A stretch of 64,000 bases of DNA from Novosphingobium sediminis (GTDB lineage: Bacteria; Pseudomonadota; Alphaproteobacteria; Sphingomonadales; Sphingomonadaceae), in contig NZ_BJYR01000001.1 of assembly GCF_007991615.1 (NCBI RefSeq), forward strand, positions 186,001 through 250,000, read 5' to 3'. Both the position numbers and the translations under genes were made by a program. This document shows positions 36,563-44,325 of the stretch, one piece after another (the stretch's first letter is position 1; each line of letters begins with the position of its first letter). The notes below the pieces were generated by a model that had not been told where the DNA came from, ran no database searches, and was given only the letters and a program-made list of their open reading frames with translations.

Positions 36563-37096
36563 ATGGCTACCATGACCGCGCCGCCTTCGGGCGCCTACAA
36601 GATCGTCGATGTGCCCGAGCTTTACGGCGCGCTTATCAAGTCCAAGGGTGTAGAGGGCACGTATGTCGGCGCCTCGGAAGCAGAGAGCCCGTGGGTGCCT
36701 TTTGGCGACAACGCCGCGATCCGCCATCTGGCGTTCGATGTGCGTGACAACGTCTACGTCAACATCCTGTGGATCAAGGGCCCCGGCGTGATCGGCACGC
36801 ACAAGCACCGCGGCCGCGTGTGGGCGATCGGGCTGGAAGGCTCGTTCCGCTATCTGGAATACGATTGGGTGTGCAAGCCGGGCGAGTTCATCACCGAAAC
36901 GCCGGGCACCGCACACACACTCGTGACCGATGATCCGAACGGGATGAAGGCGCTGTTCCACATGCAGGGGGCCAACGAGTTCTTCGACGAGCATGGCAAC
37001 CACGTCGAGACGCTCGATGTGTGGTGGTTCATGAACCACTACGAGACCTATTGCCGGGAAAACAACATCCCGATCAACAAGCAGCTCTATCTCTGA
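36563..37096 (+). CDS. Cupin of the 2,4'-dihydroxyacetophenone dioxygenase family, copy 3
   Basis: A 177-residue cupin closely related to copy 2. Its metal site is GTHKHRG, SFRYLEYDW and ETPGTAHTL. The Glu and three His positions are kept, so the iron site looks intact. It differs from copy 2 around the first strand (RGRVWAIGLEG versus RGTIVMVCLEG), where the substrate pocket opening would be. It starts 13 bases after copy 2 and ends 12 bases before the Rieske gene, so the four genes are likely one transcript. Confidence 0.8.
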   Translation: MATMTAPPSGAYKIVDVPELYGALIKSKGVEGTYVGASEAESPWVPFGDNAAIRHLAFDVRDNVYVNILWIKGPGVIGTHKHRGRVWAIGLEGSFRYLEYDWVCKPGEFITETPGTAHTLVTDDPNGMKALFHMQGANEFFDEHGNHVETLDVWWFMNHYETYCRENNIPINKQLYL

Positions 37097-37108
37097 GGAG
37101 AGGCTGAA

Positions 37109-38179
37109 ATGAACGCTGCTGGGGTTCCCAAACTCGGTCCGGAGCCGGTCGGTACGTATCTGCGGAACACGTGGTACGTAGCGGGCTGGGCAAGCGATCT
37201 GGGCGATGAACCCCAGCAGCGCGTGTTTTTGGAAGAGCCTGTCGCGCTGTTCCGCGATGGTGAGAGCAAGGCCAACGCGGTTTCGGGCCGCTGCCCGCAC
37301 CGGTTTGCGCCGCTCGGGCAGGGCAAGGTGGTGGAGGGCACTCTGATGTGCCCCTATCACGGACTGCGCTTCGACGGCACCGGCGCCTGCGTCCACAATC
37401 CGCATCCGGGCGGGCAACTCCCGGAAAACCGCCTCGGCGTCTATCCGCTGGTGGAACGCCACGCGCTCCTCTGGATCTGGATGGGAGAGGCTGACAAGGC
37501 CGATCCCGCGCTGATCCCGGATTTCAGCTGGCTTGGCGATCCCAAGTGGGAAGCCGTGCGCGGCGCTACCGTCGCGGAAGGGCATTACGAGCTCTACAGC
37601 GACAATATCCTCGATCTCAGCCACGCCAACTTCGTCCACCCGGCGCTGGTGGCCGCCGCCTTTACCGAGGGCGACCGCAAGTTCTGGCAGGACGGCGAGA
37701 CGGTCCATGCCGAGTATATCCGGCTAGATGACTACCTCTCCGAAGGCATCGGCGGGATGCTGGGCCGCATCGGCGTAAAGCAGGATTTCTATGGCTGGGT
37801 CGTTTGGCACGCGCCCGCCGTGCTCTACTTCGATTTCCGCGCCGGGCCTCCGGGCACGCCGCGCGAAGATTGCACGCTGCTTCCCTCGCTGCACGCCTTC
37901 ACGCCGGAAACACCGGATACCACGCACTACTTCTGGGCCACCGCGCGCGATTTTGCGCTGGGCGATGCGGAGTTTACCGCCGGTATGCGCGCCGCGCTCG
38001 AATTTGCGTTCGAGCAGGAGGACATGCCGCTGATCCGCGATAGCCACCGGCTGATGCGAGGCCGGGACTTCTGGGATCTGCGCCCGCTGATCCTGAACGG
38101 CGATGGCGGCGGAGTGCGCGCCCGCCGCATGCTGCAGCGCCTGATCGACCGCGAACGACAAGCCCAAGCCGCCGAATAA
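37109..38179 (+). CDS. Rieske oxygenase, vanillate O-demethylase-like oxygenase subunit
   Basis: A 356-residue aromatic oxygenase. The Rieske [2Fe-2S] site is RCPHRFAPLG (Cys62, His64) and MCPYHGLRFDG (Cys81, His84). The mononuclear iron site is DNILDLSHANFVHP (His172, His177). The overall length and the C-terminal part look like the VanA oxygenases that demethylate methoxyphenols. No reductase (VanB-like) is adjacent, so electrons must come from elsewhere. Activity could be O-demethylation of a guaiacyl ring or hydroxylation of a side chain. It shares an operon with the cupins and the SDR. Confidence 0.88.
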   Translation: MNAAGVPKLGPEPVGTYLRNTWYVAGWASDLGDEPQQRVFLEEPVALFRDGESKANAVSGRCPHRFAPLGQGKVVEGTLMCPYHGLRFDGTGACVHNPHPGGQLPENRLGVYPLVERHALLWIWMGEADKADPALIPDFSWLGDPKWEAVRGATVAEGHYELYSDNILDLSHANFVHPALVAAAFTEGDRKFWQDGETVHAEYIRLDDYLSEGIGGMLGRIGVKQDFYGWVVWHAPAVLYFDFRAGPPGTPREDCTLLPSLHAFTPETPDTTHYFWATARDFALGDAEFTAGMRAALEFAFEQEDMPLIRDSHRLMRGRDFWDLRPLILNGDGGGVRARRMLQRLIDRERQAQAAE

Positions 38180-38210
38180 GGCCGCTGTGGCAGGAGAGGA
38201 CACAACAATA

Positions 38211-39050
38211 ATGGCAACTCTGGACCGCTTTGACATCAAGGGCCGCTCTGCGCTCGTCACCGGCGCGGCCTCGGGCATCGGCCTCGCCTATGCCGAAGCG
38301 ATGGCGGAAGCAGGCGCGATGGTCACGCTGACCGATATCGACGGCGAAGGCGCCGAACGCGAGGCAGCGCGGTTGCGCGAGGCTGGCTGCGAGGTGCGCT
38401 TCGACAGGCTCGATGTGTCGGATTTCGATGCCGTCGCTGCTGCTTTCGATACCCACGCCAAGGTCTATGGCGGCCTTGATATCACCTTCGCCAATGCCGG
38501 CATCGATACTGGCGCGGGTTTCTGGAATCCGGCCGGGCACCGCAATCCCGATGGTCAGGTCGATACTTACGATCCCAAGCGTTGGGACAAGTCGATCTCC
38601 GTCAATCTCTCCGGCGTGTTCTACACCGTGAGCAACGCCGTGCGCGTGATGAAGCAGCCCGGTCGTGCCAATGGCCGCAGTGGCGGGTCGATCATCTGCA
38701 CCGCCTCCAACGCAGGGCTGGTGACTGAGCCTATCGTCGGCCTGCCTTATATGCCCGCGAAAGCAGGCGTGCTGCATATGGTGCGCGCGCTGGGGCTGGA
38801 ACTTGCCGAGTTCCGCATCCGCATCAATGCCATCGCACCGGGTCCGTTCGTGACGAACATCGGCGGGGGCTGGCTCAAGAAGGATCCCGTCGCGCGCAAG
38901 GCGTGGGACGCCATCGTGCCGCTCGGCGCTGTGGCTGAGACGGATCAACTGAAGCCGCTAGCCCTGCTGCTCGCCTCCGATGCCTCAGACTACATGACCG
39001 GCAGCCACGTCGTGATCGACGGCGGCATGATGCTGGGTAAGTACCAGTGA
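38211..39050 (+). CDS. Short-chain dehydrogenase/reductase
   Basis: A 279-residue SDR. The cofactor motif is TGAASGIGLAYAEA, an acidic Asp in TLTDIDGEG suggests NAD preference, NAG appears in ITFANAGIDTG, and the catalytic tetrad includes YMPAKAG (Tyr-x-x-x-Lys). ATG 38211 is taken because CAGGAGAGGA lies 12 bases upstream; a GTG at 38187 would add a short polar leader. It likely oxidises a benzylic or side-chain alcohol made by the oxygenases. Its end overlaps the cytochrome gene by 4 bases. Confidence 0.9.
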   Translation: MATLDRFDIKGRSALVTGAASGIGLAYAEAMAEAGAMVTLTDIDGEGAEREAARLREAGCEVRFDRLDVSDFDAVAAAFDTHAKVYGGLDITFANAGIDTGAGFWNPAGHRNPDGQVDTYDPKRWDKSISVNLSGVFYTVSNAVRVMKQPGRANGRSGGSIICTASNAGLVTEPIVGLPYMPAKAGVLHMVRALGLELAEFRIRINAIAPGPFVTNIGGGWLKKDPVARKAWDAIVPLGAVAETDQLKPLALLLASDASDYMTGSHVVIDGGMMLGKYQ

Positions 39051-39364
39051 AGCGCGCGGTCCTCCTCGCCGCCGGACTTGCGCTGGCGGGCACCGCCCAA
39101 GCCGCGCAGAAGCTGGGCGAATACCAAGCGCAGCGTAGCCCGGAGCAGGTTTACGCATCCGTTTGCGGCTATTGCCATGGCAAGAACGTCGGCCCGGTGA
39201 TACGGGGCAGGGCACTCCCGGCAGAGGCGGTCGAATACATTGTCCGTCATGGCCAGAACGCGATGCCCGCTTTCCGACCCACCGAAGTCACTCCCGCCGA
39301 ACTCAAGGCCCTGGCAGCATGGGTCCAGCAAAGCAGCGCAGACCCGAAGGAAAAGGGCCAATGA
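39047..39364 (+). CDS. Small periplasmic c-type cytochrome (subunit of a PCMH-like flavocytochrome)
   Basis: A 105-residue protein with a signal peptide (MKRAVLLAAGLALAGTAQAA) and one haem c motif CGYCH (40-44). A likely axial Met73 is in NAMPAF. The size matches the cytochrome subunits of p-cresol methylhydroxylase and eugenol hydroxylase, which take electrons from the flavoprotein subunit. The next gene is such a flavoprotein, in ATGA overlap with this one, so the two almost surely form one complex. It is periplasmic. Confidence 0.9.
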   Translation: MKRAVLLAAGLALAGTAQAAQKLGEYQAQRSPEQVYASVCGYCHGKNVGPVIRGRALPAEAVEYIVRHGQNAMPAFRPTEVTPAELKALAAWVQQSSADPKEKGQ

Positions 39365-40995
39365 CCGCGAATATCGACCGCCGCTCCCTGCTGGGCGGCG
39401 CGGCAGCAGGGGCCGCCGCTGTGGGCCTCGGCACCGGCGCGAAGGCCAAGGCCGTCCTCGCGCCCGGCGTGAGGAAGCGCGATTTTGCGGGCGCGGTTGC
39501 TGCCATGCGCAAGGTTGTGGGTGATGAATGGGTCTTCGCCGATCCGGAAGCGGTATCGCCGTGGAAGAAGTCGTACACGCCCGATCCTTATGCAAAGCAT
39601 GTGCCGGTCGGCGCGGTCTGCCCGGAGAACGTGGAGCAGGTTCAGGCTATCGTGAAGATCGCCAACCAGTTCCGCCAGCCGATCTGGCCGATATCGACTG
39701 GCAAGAACATGGGCTACGGCCAGGCGACTACCGCTGCCCCCGGGCAGATGGTGCTGGACCTGAAGCGCATGAACCGCATTCTCTCGGTCGATACCGAGCT
39801 GTGCACCGCGCTGGTCGAGCCGGGCGTTACCTATCGCCAGTTGAAGGACTACCTCGTCGAGAACAACATCCCGCTGTGGATCGACGTTCCGACTGTAGGC
39901 CCAATCGCCAGCCCGGTCGGCAATACGCTTGATCGCGGCGTCGGCTATACCCCCTATGGCGAGCACTTCATGGTCCAGTGCGGAATGGAAGTCGTCCTCG
40001 CGGACGGCGAAATCCTGCGCACCGGCATGGGTTCGACGAAGAACCCATCCGCGTGGCAGGCGTTCAAGTGGGGCTACGGACCCTATCTCGATGGCCTGTT
40101 CACGCAGTCGAACTTCGGCGTCGTCACCAAAATGGGCATGTGGCTGATGCCGCAGCCACCGGTCTACAAGCCCTTCGTCGTGCGCCACAAGAAGATGGAG
40201 GACGTCGCCCGCATCGTTGAGGCGATGCGTCCGCTGCGGATCGCCAATATCGTGCCGAACGTCGTGCTGATGATGGGCGCGGCCTACCAACTCGCCATGT
40301 TCAAGCGGCGCGGCGAGGTTTGGGATCAGCCCACGCCGATCACCGACGAGGCGGTCGCCAAGGCTGCGCACGACAACAACCTCGGCATGTGGAACACCTA
40401 CATCGCGCTCTACGGCACCGAAGGGATGATCGCCGAAAGCGAGAAGATCGTCCGCGCCGCCTTTGCCGCGATCGACGGCGAGGTGCTGACGCAGGAAGAC
40501 GTGGGTGACAACCCGTGGTTCCACCACCACGCGACACTGATGCAGGGCGGCCTCAATCTCGACGAGATCGGCCTTGCGCGCTGGCGTGGCGCCAAAGAAG
40601 GTGGTGGGGGCGGCGGGCTCGCGTGGTTCGCGCCGGTCGCGCCTGCAAAGGGCAGCGAGACGCAAGGGCAGGTTGAGCTCGCCAAGCAGATCCTCGGCAA
40701 GCACGGCTTCGACTACACCGCCGCCTTCGCCATCGGCAGCCGCGAACTGCACCACATCATCGCGCTGCTCTACGACAAGTCTGACCCGGCCGAGGAAAAG
40801 CGTGCCGACGATTGCTACCGCGAACTGGTCACGGGCTTCGGCGAGCGGGGCTGGGCGAGCTACCGCACCGGCGTCCACGCGATGGACCTCGTTGCCGAGC
40901 AGTTCGGCACGGTGAACCGAGCGTTCAACGCCAAGCTCAAGCATGCGCTTGATCCCAACCACATCCTCGCCCCCGGCAAGTCAGGAATTCTGTGA
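39361..40995 (+). CDS. p-cresol methylhydroxylase/eugenol hydroxylase-like flavoprotein (VAO family)
   Basis: A 544-residue flavin enzyme of the vanillyl-alcohol oxidase/p-cresol methylhydroxylase family, which oxidises 4-alkylphenols through a quinone methide. The N-terminus has a twin-arginine signal (DRRSLLGGAAAGAAAVG), so it is exported folded. The FAD-binding part has PISTGKNMGYGQATTAAPGQ and NTLDRGVGYTPYGEH; the cap domain has NTYIALYGTEGMI and GGGGGGLAWFAPVAPAKGSE; the C-terminus ends DPNHILAPGKSGIL. It pairs with the preceding cytochrome. I could not identify which residue, if any, binds FAD covalently. Substrates such as 4-alkyl or 4-allyl phenols are plausible. Confidence 0.9.
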   Translation: MTANIDRRSLLGGAAAGAAAVGLGTGAKAKAVLAPGVRKRDFAGAVAAMRKVVGDEWVFADPEAVSPWKKSYTPDPYAKHVPVGAVCPENVEQVQAIVKIANQFRQPIWPISTGKNMGYGQATTAAPGQMVLDLKRMNRILSVDTELCTALVEPGVTYRQLKDYLVENNIPLWIDVPTVGPIASPVGNTLDRGVGYTPYGEHFMVQCGMEVVLADGEILRTGMGSTKNPSAWQAFKWGYGPYLDGLFTQSNFGVVTKMGMWLMPQPPVYKPFVVRHKKMEDVARIVEAMRPLRIANIVPNVVLMMGAAYQLAMFKRRGEVWDQPTPITDEAVAKAAHDNNLGMWNTYIALYGTEGMIAESEKIVRAAFAAIDGEVLTQEDVGDNPWFHHHATLMQGGLNLDEIGLARWRGAKEGGGGGGLAWFAPVAPAKGSETQGQVELAKQILGKHGFDYTAAFAIGSRELHHIIALLYDKSDPAEEKRADDCYRELVTGFGERGWASYRTGVHAMDLVAEQFGTVNRAFNAKLKHALDPNHILAPGKSGIL

Positions 40996-41882
40996 TGATC
41001 AGGAAAACGCTTCTGGCGCTGGCGGGCGCCTTGCTTGCCGCCACCTCTGCCAACGCACAGGAAAAGCCGCTCACGGTCGAGACGCTGCGCACCAGCGGCG
41101 GCTCGCTGTTCGCGAACATCGCGCTCATCAAGGGCGAGAAGGATGCGGTGCTGGTCGATGCGCCGTTTACCCGCGCCGATGCCTACCGCGTCGTCGCGAT
41201 GGTGCTCGACAGCGGCAAGCATCTCACCACGATCTTCATCACGCACGATCATCCCGATCACTTCTTCGCGATGGAAGTGCTGCAGGATGCGTTTCCGGAT
41301 GTGAAGATCGTCGCGCATCCGGTGGTCGCCGCCGATATCTGGCGCTCGCTCCCGTTCAAGGTGAAGCGCTGGTATCCGGTGCTCGGCGTCAACGCGCCGC
41401 GCCACCCGACAGCGCCCGCCTCCCTCGAAAGCGATACGATCATGCTGGAGGGCAAGGAGCTCAAGGTGCTCGGCCCCGTGCAGGGCGACCACGTCCACGC
41501 TACTGCGCTGTGGGCGCCGTCGATCAAGGCGCTGTTTCCGGGCGATCTTGTCTACAACCAGATGTTCCTGTGGATGGGCGAGCACGATGCCGCCGCCATT
41601 GCAGCGTGGGGCAAGGCAAACGACAGCTTCATCGCGCTGAAGCCCGAGATCGTTGTGGCAGGGCACGACAAGCCCGGCACGCCGAACGATGCGTCCGGCC
41701 TTGAGTTCACGAAGCGTTACATCACCGAATGGCCCAAGCTGGTCGCAGCTTCGAAGGACAGCGCCGATCTCAGCGCGCGGGTGAAGAAGGCATTTCCGGA
41801 CGCGGTCGACGTGCTGGGCGATTTCCTGCTCGGCAATTCGGCGCGCGTGGCGAAGGGGGAGCAGGCCGCATGGCAGGAGTAA
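40995..41882 (+). CDS. Secreted metallo-beta-lactamase-fold hydrolase
   Basis: A 295-residue hydrolase with a signal peptide (KTLLALAGALLAATSANAQ) and the zinc motif THDHPDH, then GDHVHATAL, DLVYNQMF and VAGHDKPG. These are the metal ligands of the MBL fold. Its ATG overlaps the flavoprotein stop by one base. The closest known functions cannot be named; MBL-fold members in catabolic clusters hydrolyse lactones, thioesters or esters. A periplasmic position matches the flavocytochrome pair, so it may act on the same periplasmic intermediate. Confidence 0.85.
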   Translation: MIRKTLLALAGALLAATSANAQEKPLTVETLRTSGGSLFANIALIKGEKDAVLVDAPFTRADAYRVVAMVLDSGKHLTTIFITHDHPDHFFAMEVLQDAFPDVKIVAHPVVAADIWRSLPFKVKRWYPVLGVNAPRHPTAPASLESDTIMLEGKELKVLGPVQGDHVHATALWAPSIKALFPGDLVYNQMFLWMGEHDAAAIAAWGKANDSFIALKPEIVVAGHDKPGTPNDASGLEFTKRYITEWPKLVAASKDSADLSARVKKAFPDAVDVLGDFLLGNSARVAKGEQAAWQE

Positions 41883-42628
41883 GCTTCGAGGACAAAGCAG
41901 TCCTCGTCACCGGCGGCGCAACGGGCATCGGCCGCGCGGCGTGCGTTGCGTTTGCTGGCGCAGGGGCGAAAGTCATCATCGGCGATATCGATCCGCGCGC
42001 CGAGGAGACGGTTGCCATTATCAAGCAGGCGGGCGGAGAGGCTTCGTTCCAGCACGCCAATGTCACCGATGCTGCAGCAATGGATGCGCTCGTGGCGGCC
42101 TGCGTGCAGCGCTATGGCCGGATGGACGCAGCCTTCAACAACGCGGGCGTACTCCCCCCGCAGCGCCCGATCCACGAAGTGACGGTGCAGGAAATGAACC
42201 TCGCCATCGACGTTGACTTCAAGGGCGTGTTCTTCGCGATGCAGGCTGAAATCCGGCATTTCCTCAAGGTTGGCGGCGGTGCCATCGTCAACACAGCCTC
42301 GGTCGGCGCGCTGATCGCCGACCCGAACATGAGCGTCTATTGCGCGATGAAGCATGCGGTTTCTGGTCTGACCAAGGCGGCGGCGGTTGAGTATGCGCAG
42401 CAAAACATCCGCGTGAATGCCATCGCGCCGGGGTTTGTTGTTACGCCGATGACGCAGCACTGGGCAGATGACCCGGGCTTCCGCGCCGCGTTCTTTGCCG
42501 GCAATGTCAGCGGCCGGGCCGCTCAGCCGGAAGAAATCGCGGGCACCGTGCTGCACCTCTGCTCGGATGCGGCAAGTTTCATCAACGGCGCCACGATCCC
42601 CATCGATGGCGGCCAGACGGCACACTAA
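41870..42628 (+). CDS. Short-chain dehydrogenase/reductase
   Basis: A 252-residue SDR starting at ATG 41870 with AAGGGGGAG upstream. Motifs: LVTGGATGIGRAACVAF, an acidic Asp in IGDIDPRAEE, NNAG in DAAFNNAGVLPPQ, and catalytic SVYCAMKHAV (Tyr-x-x-x-Lys). It overlaps the end of the hydrolase by 13 bases. It is likely NAD-dependent and acts on a secondary alcohol or ketone in the cytoplasm. It is one of three SDRs in the island, which suggests stereospecific steps on side-chain alcohols. Confidence 0.9.
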   Translation: MAGVSFEDKAVLVTGGATGIGRAACVAFAGAGAKVIIGDIDPRAEETVAIIKQAGGEASFQHANVTDAAAMDALVAACVQRYGRMDAAFNNAGVLPPQRPIHEVTVQEMNLAIDVDFKGVFFAMQAEIRHFLKVGGGAIVNTASVGALIADPNMSVYCAMKHAVSGLTKAAAVEYAQQNIRVNAIAPGFVVTPMTQHWADDPGFRAAFFAGNVSGRAAQPEEIAGTVLHLCSDAASFINGATIPIDGGQTAH

Positions 42629-42640
42629 GGACCATAAGCC

Positions 42641-43648
42641 ATGCGCGCCGCCGTCATGCAGGGCCTGCACAAGCCGCTGATCGTGGAGAACGTGCCCGAT
42701 CCCAAACCGGGCGAGGGCGAACTGGTGGTCAAGGTCGGCCGCTGCGGCATCTGCGGGTCCGACCTGCACATGACCGAAGACCCGGCCTACGGGCAGGGCG
42801 CCGGTTCGATCCTGGGCCACGAGTTTGCGGGTGAAGTGATCGAACTGGGCAAGGGCGTTGAAGGCTTTGCCAGGGGCGATCTCGTTGCCGTCAGTCCGCT
42901 GAAAAGCTGCGGCGCCTGCCCGGCCTGCCGCGACGGCAATGTCTCTTGGTGCGAGAAGTTCGGCCTGCAGGGCGGCGGCTATGCCGAATACGCGCTGACC
43001 ATGCCGAACCAGTGCGTGAAGCTCCCGAAGTCTGCCAGCCTTGCCGATGGCGCGATCATCGAACCACTGGCGGTCGCGCTCCACGGCGTGGCGATGTCGG
43101 GTCTGCGCATCGGCGACAAGGTGCTGATCCTTGGCGCGGGGCCCATCGGCCTTGCAACGGCCTTCTGGGCGCGCCGCATGGGGGCAGGGCGCGTGATCGT
43201 GCAGGACGTGGCCACCTGGCAGAAGGAGCGTGCCCTCAGCATGGGCGCGCATGATTTCATCGCCGATCGCGAAGACCCGCTTGGCGCTGCGGAACGCGCG
43301 CTGGGCGGCAAGGCGGACCTTGTATTCGAATGCGTAGGCGTTCCGGGGCTGATTGCGCAGGCAGTGGAGCAGGTCCGCGCGCGGGGCAGCATCGTGCTGC
43401 TGGGCCTGTGCACCGTGCCCGATACCTTCAACAGTTTTGCCATGCTCTCCAAGGAAGTGCGGCTGATCACGTCTGCCTTCTTCACCAGCCACGAATATCA
43501 CGCCGCGCTCGATGCGCTGGACCGGGGCGCTGCCGAACCGCGTCTCCTCGTTACTGAAACCATCCCGCTCGAGAGTACGCCCACCGTGTTCGAAGCGCTC
43601 CGCCGCCGCACCGAGCAATGCAAGGTACTGATCGAGCCGGGCGCCTGA
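42641..43648 (+). CDS. Zinc-dependent medium-chain alcohol dehydrogenase
   Basis: A 335-residue alcohol dehydrogenase. The catalytic zinc ligands are in GRCGICGSDLHM (Cys) and SILGHEFAGEV (His-Glu). The structural zinc loop is CGACPACRDGNVSWC. The Rossmann motif is VLILGAGPIGLATAFWA. It resembles sorbitol, threonine and butanediol dehydrogenases. A role oxidising a polar alcohol in the catabolic route is likely, but the substrate is unknown. It is 12 bases downstream of the SDR, in the same operon. Confidence 0.92.
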   Translation: MRAAVMQGLHKPLIVENVPDPKPGEGELVVKVGRCGICGSDLHMTEDPAYGQGAGSILGHEFAGEVIELGKGVEGFARGDLVAVSPLKSCGACPACRDGNVSWCEKFGLQGGGYAEYALTMPNQCVKLPKSASLADGAIIEPLAVALHGVAMSGLRIGDKVLILGAGPIGLATAFWARRMGAGRVIVQDVATWQKERALSMGAHDFIADREDPLGAAERALGGKADLVFECVGVPGLIAQAVEQVRARGSIVLLGLCTVPDTFNSFAMLSKEVRLITSAFFTSHEYHAALDALDRGAAEPRLLVTETIPLESTPTVFEALRRRTEQCKVLIEPGA

Positions 43649-43672
43649 GAAGCTAGCCAGAGGAAAGCCGCA

Positions 43673-44308
43673 ATGAACCTCGCCACCACGATCCCGACAA
43701 ACGCCATCGAACGCGCGGTATTCGAATGCATGTACCCGACCGAGGCGCTCTATGCTGCGACGACGAACCCGTTGCACCGCGCGATCCTGCTCAATTTCTG
43801 GCGGCATGTGCATCTGGAAGGTGCCGGGCTCTATGACGATATCACCGCCAGCGACATGATGATCGACCACCCGGTCTACCGCGTGACCTGGGGTGCCAAT
43901 CCCGCCGTGATCGAGGGCAAGGACGGCGTGAAGGGCTTCTACAACAGCGTCGGTCAGGCCGTGCTTTGGCATTCCGACGACCGCCTTGCGGTGAACGACT
44001 GGGGCATCTGCGACGAGATCACCTTCCACCAGCTGGCCAAGGGCGCTGACCTTTCGGCCATGGGCTATGACGCGACCAAGGCCGATGCGCTCTACCACGT
44101 TTCCAGCCGGCAGGCTTTCGTCTGGCCCTATGACGACAAGGCGCGGCTTGCCGGGGAACACCTCTACGAGGATCCGACGAGCGTCCGCATCGAGGAAGTT
44201 TCTCCCGATGAGGCGACCACACCAGCCGCCATTCAAGCGATCCACAAGGCCAAGCTGGCTGAATTGGAAGTGCGTTTCGGCCCGCGGTACTGGGTCTATC
44301 AGGGCTGA
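43673..44308 (+). CDS. SnoaL-like/NTF2-fold protein of unknown function
   Basis: A 211-residue protein that I cannot place firmly. The central part (GKDGVKGFYNSVGQA and SDMMIDHPVYRVTWG) suggests the SnoaL-like NTF2 fold, which includes small cyclases, isomerases and dehydratases. It has an N-terminal helix-rich stretch (NPLHRAILLNFWRHVHL) and a C-terminal helix ending YWVYQG. There is no signal peptide. GAGGAAAG precedes the ATG. It sits between a zinc alcohol dehydrogenase and an SDR in the catabolic run, so it may process an intermediate. Confidence 0.6.
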   Translation: MNLATTIPTNAIERAVFECMYPTEALYAATTNPLHRAILLNFWRHVHLEGAGLYDDITASDMMIDHPVYRVTWGANPAVIEGKDGVKGFYNSVGQAVLWHSDDRLAVNDWGICDEITFHQLAKGADLSAMGYDATKADALYHVSSRQAFVWPYDDKARLAGEHLYEDPTSVRIEEVSPDEATTPAAIQAIHKAKLAELEVRFGPRYWVYQG

Positions 44309-44325
44309 GGGGAGGGTTCCCAGCC

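Noticed and set aside
39247..40962. Open frame of about 571 codons antisense to the flavoprotein
   Set aside because: The plus-strand flavoprotein is clear; the antisense product is a GC artefact with no motif.
41717..44245. Open frame of about 842 codons antisense to the SDR, dehydrogenase and SnoaL-like genes
   Set aside because: It crosses three well-supported plus-strand genes and resembles no family.
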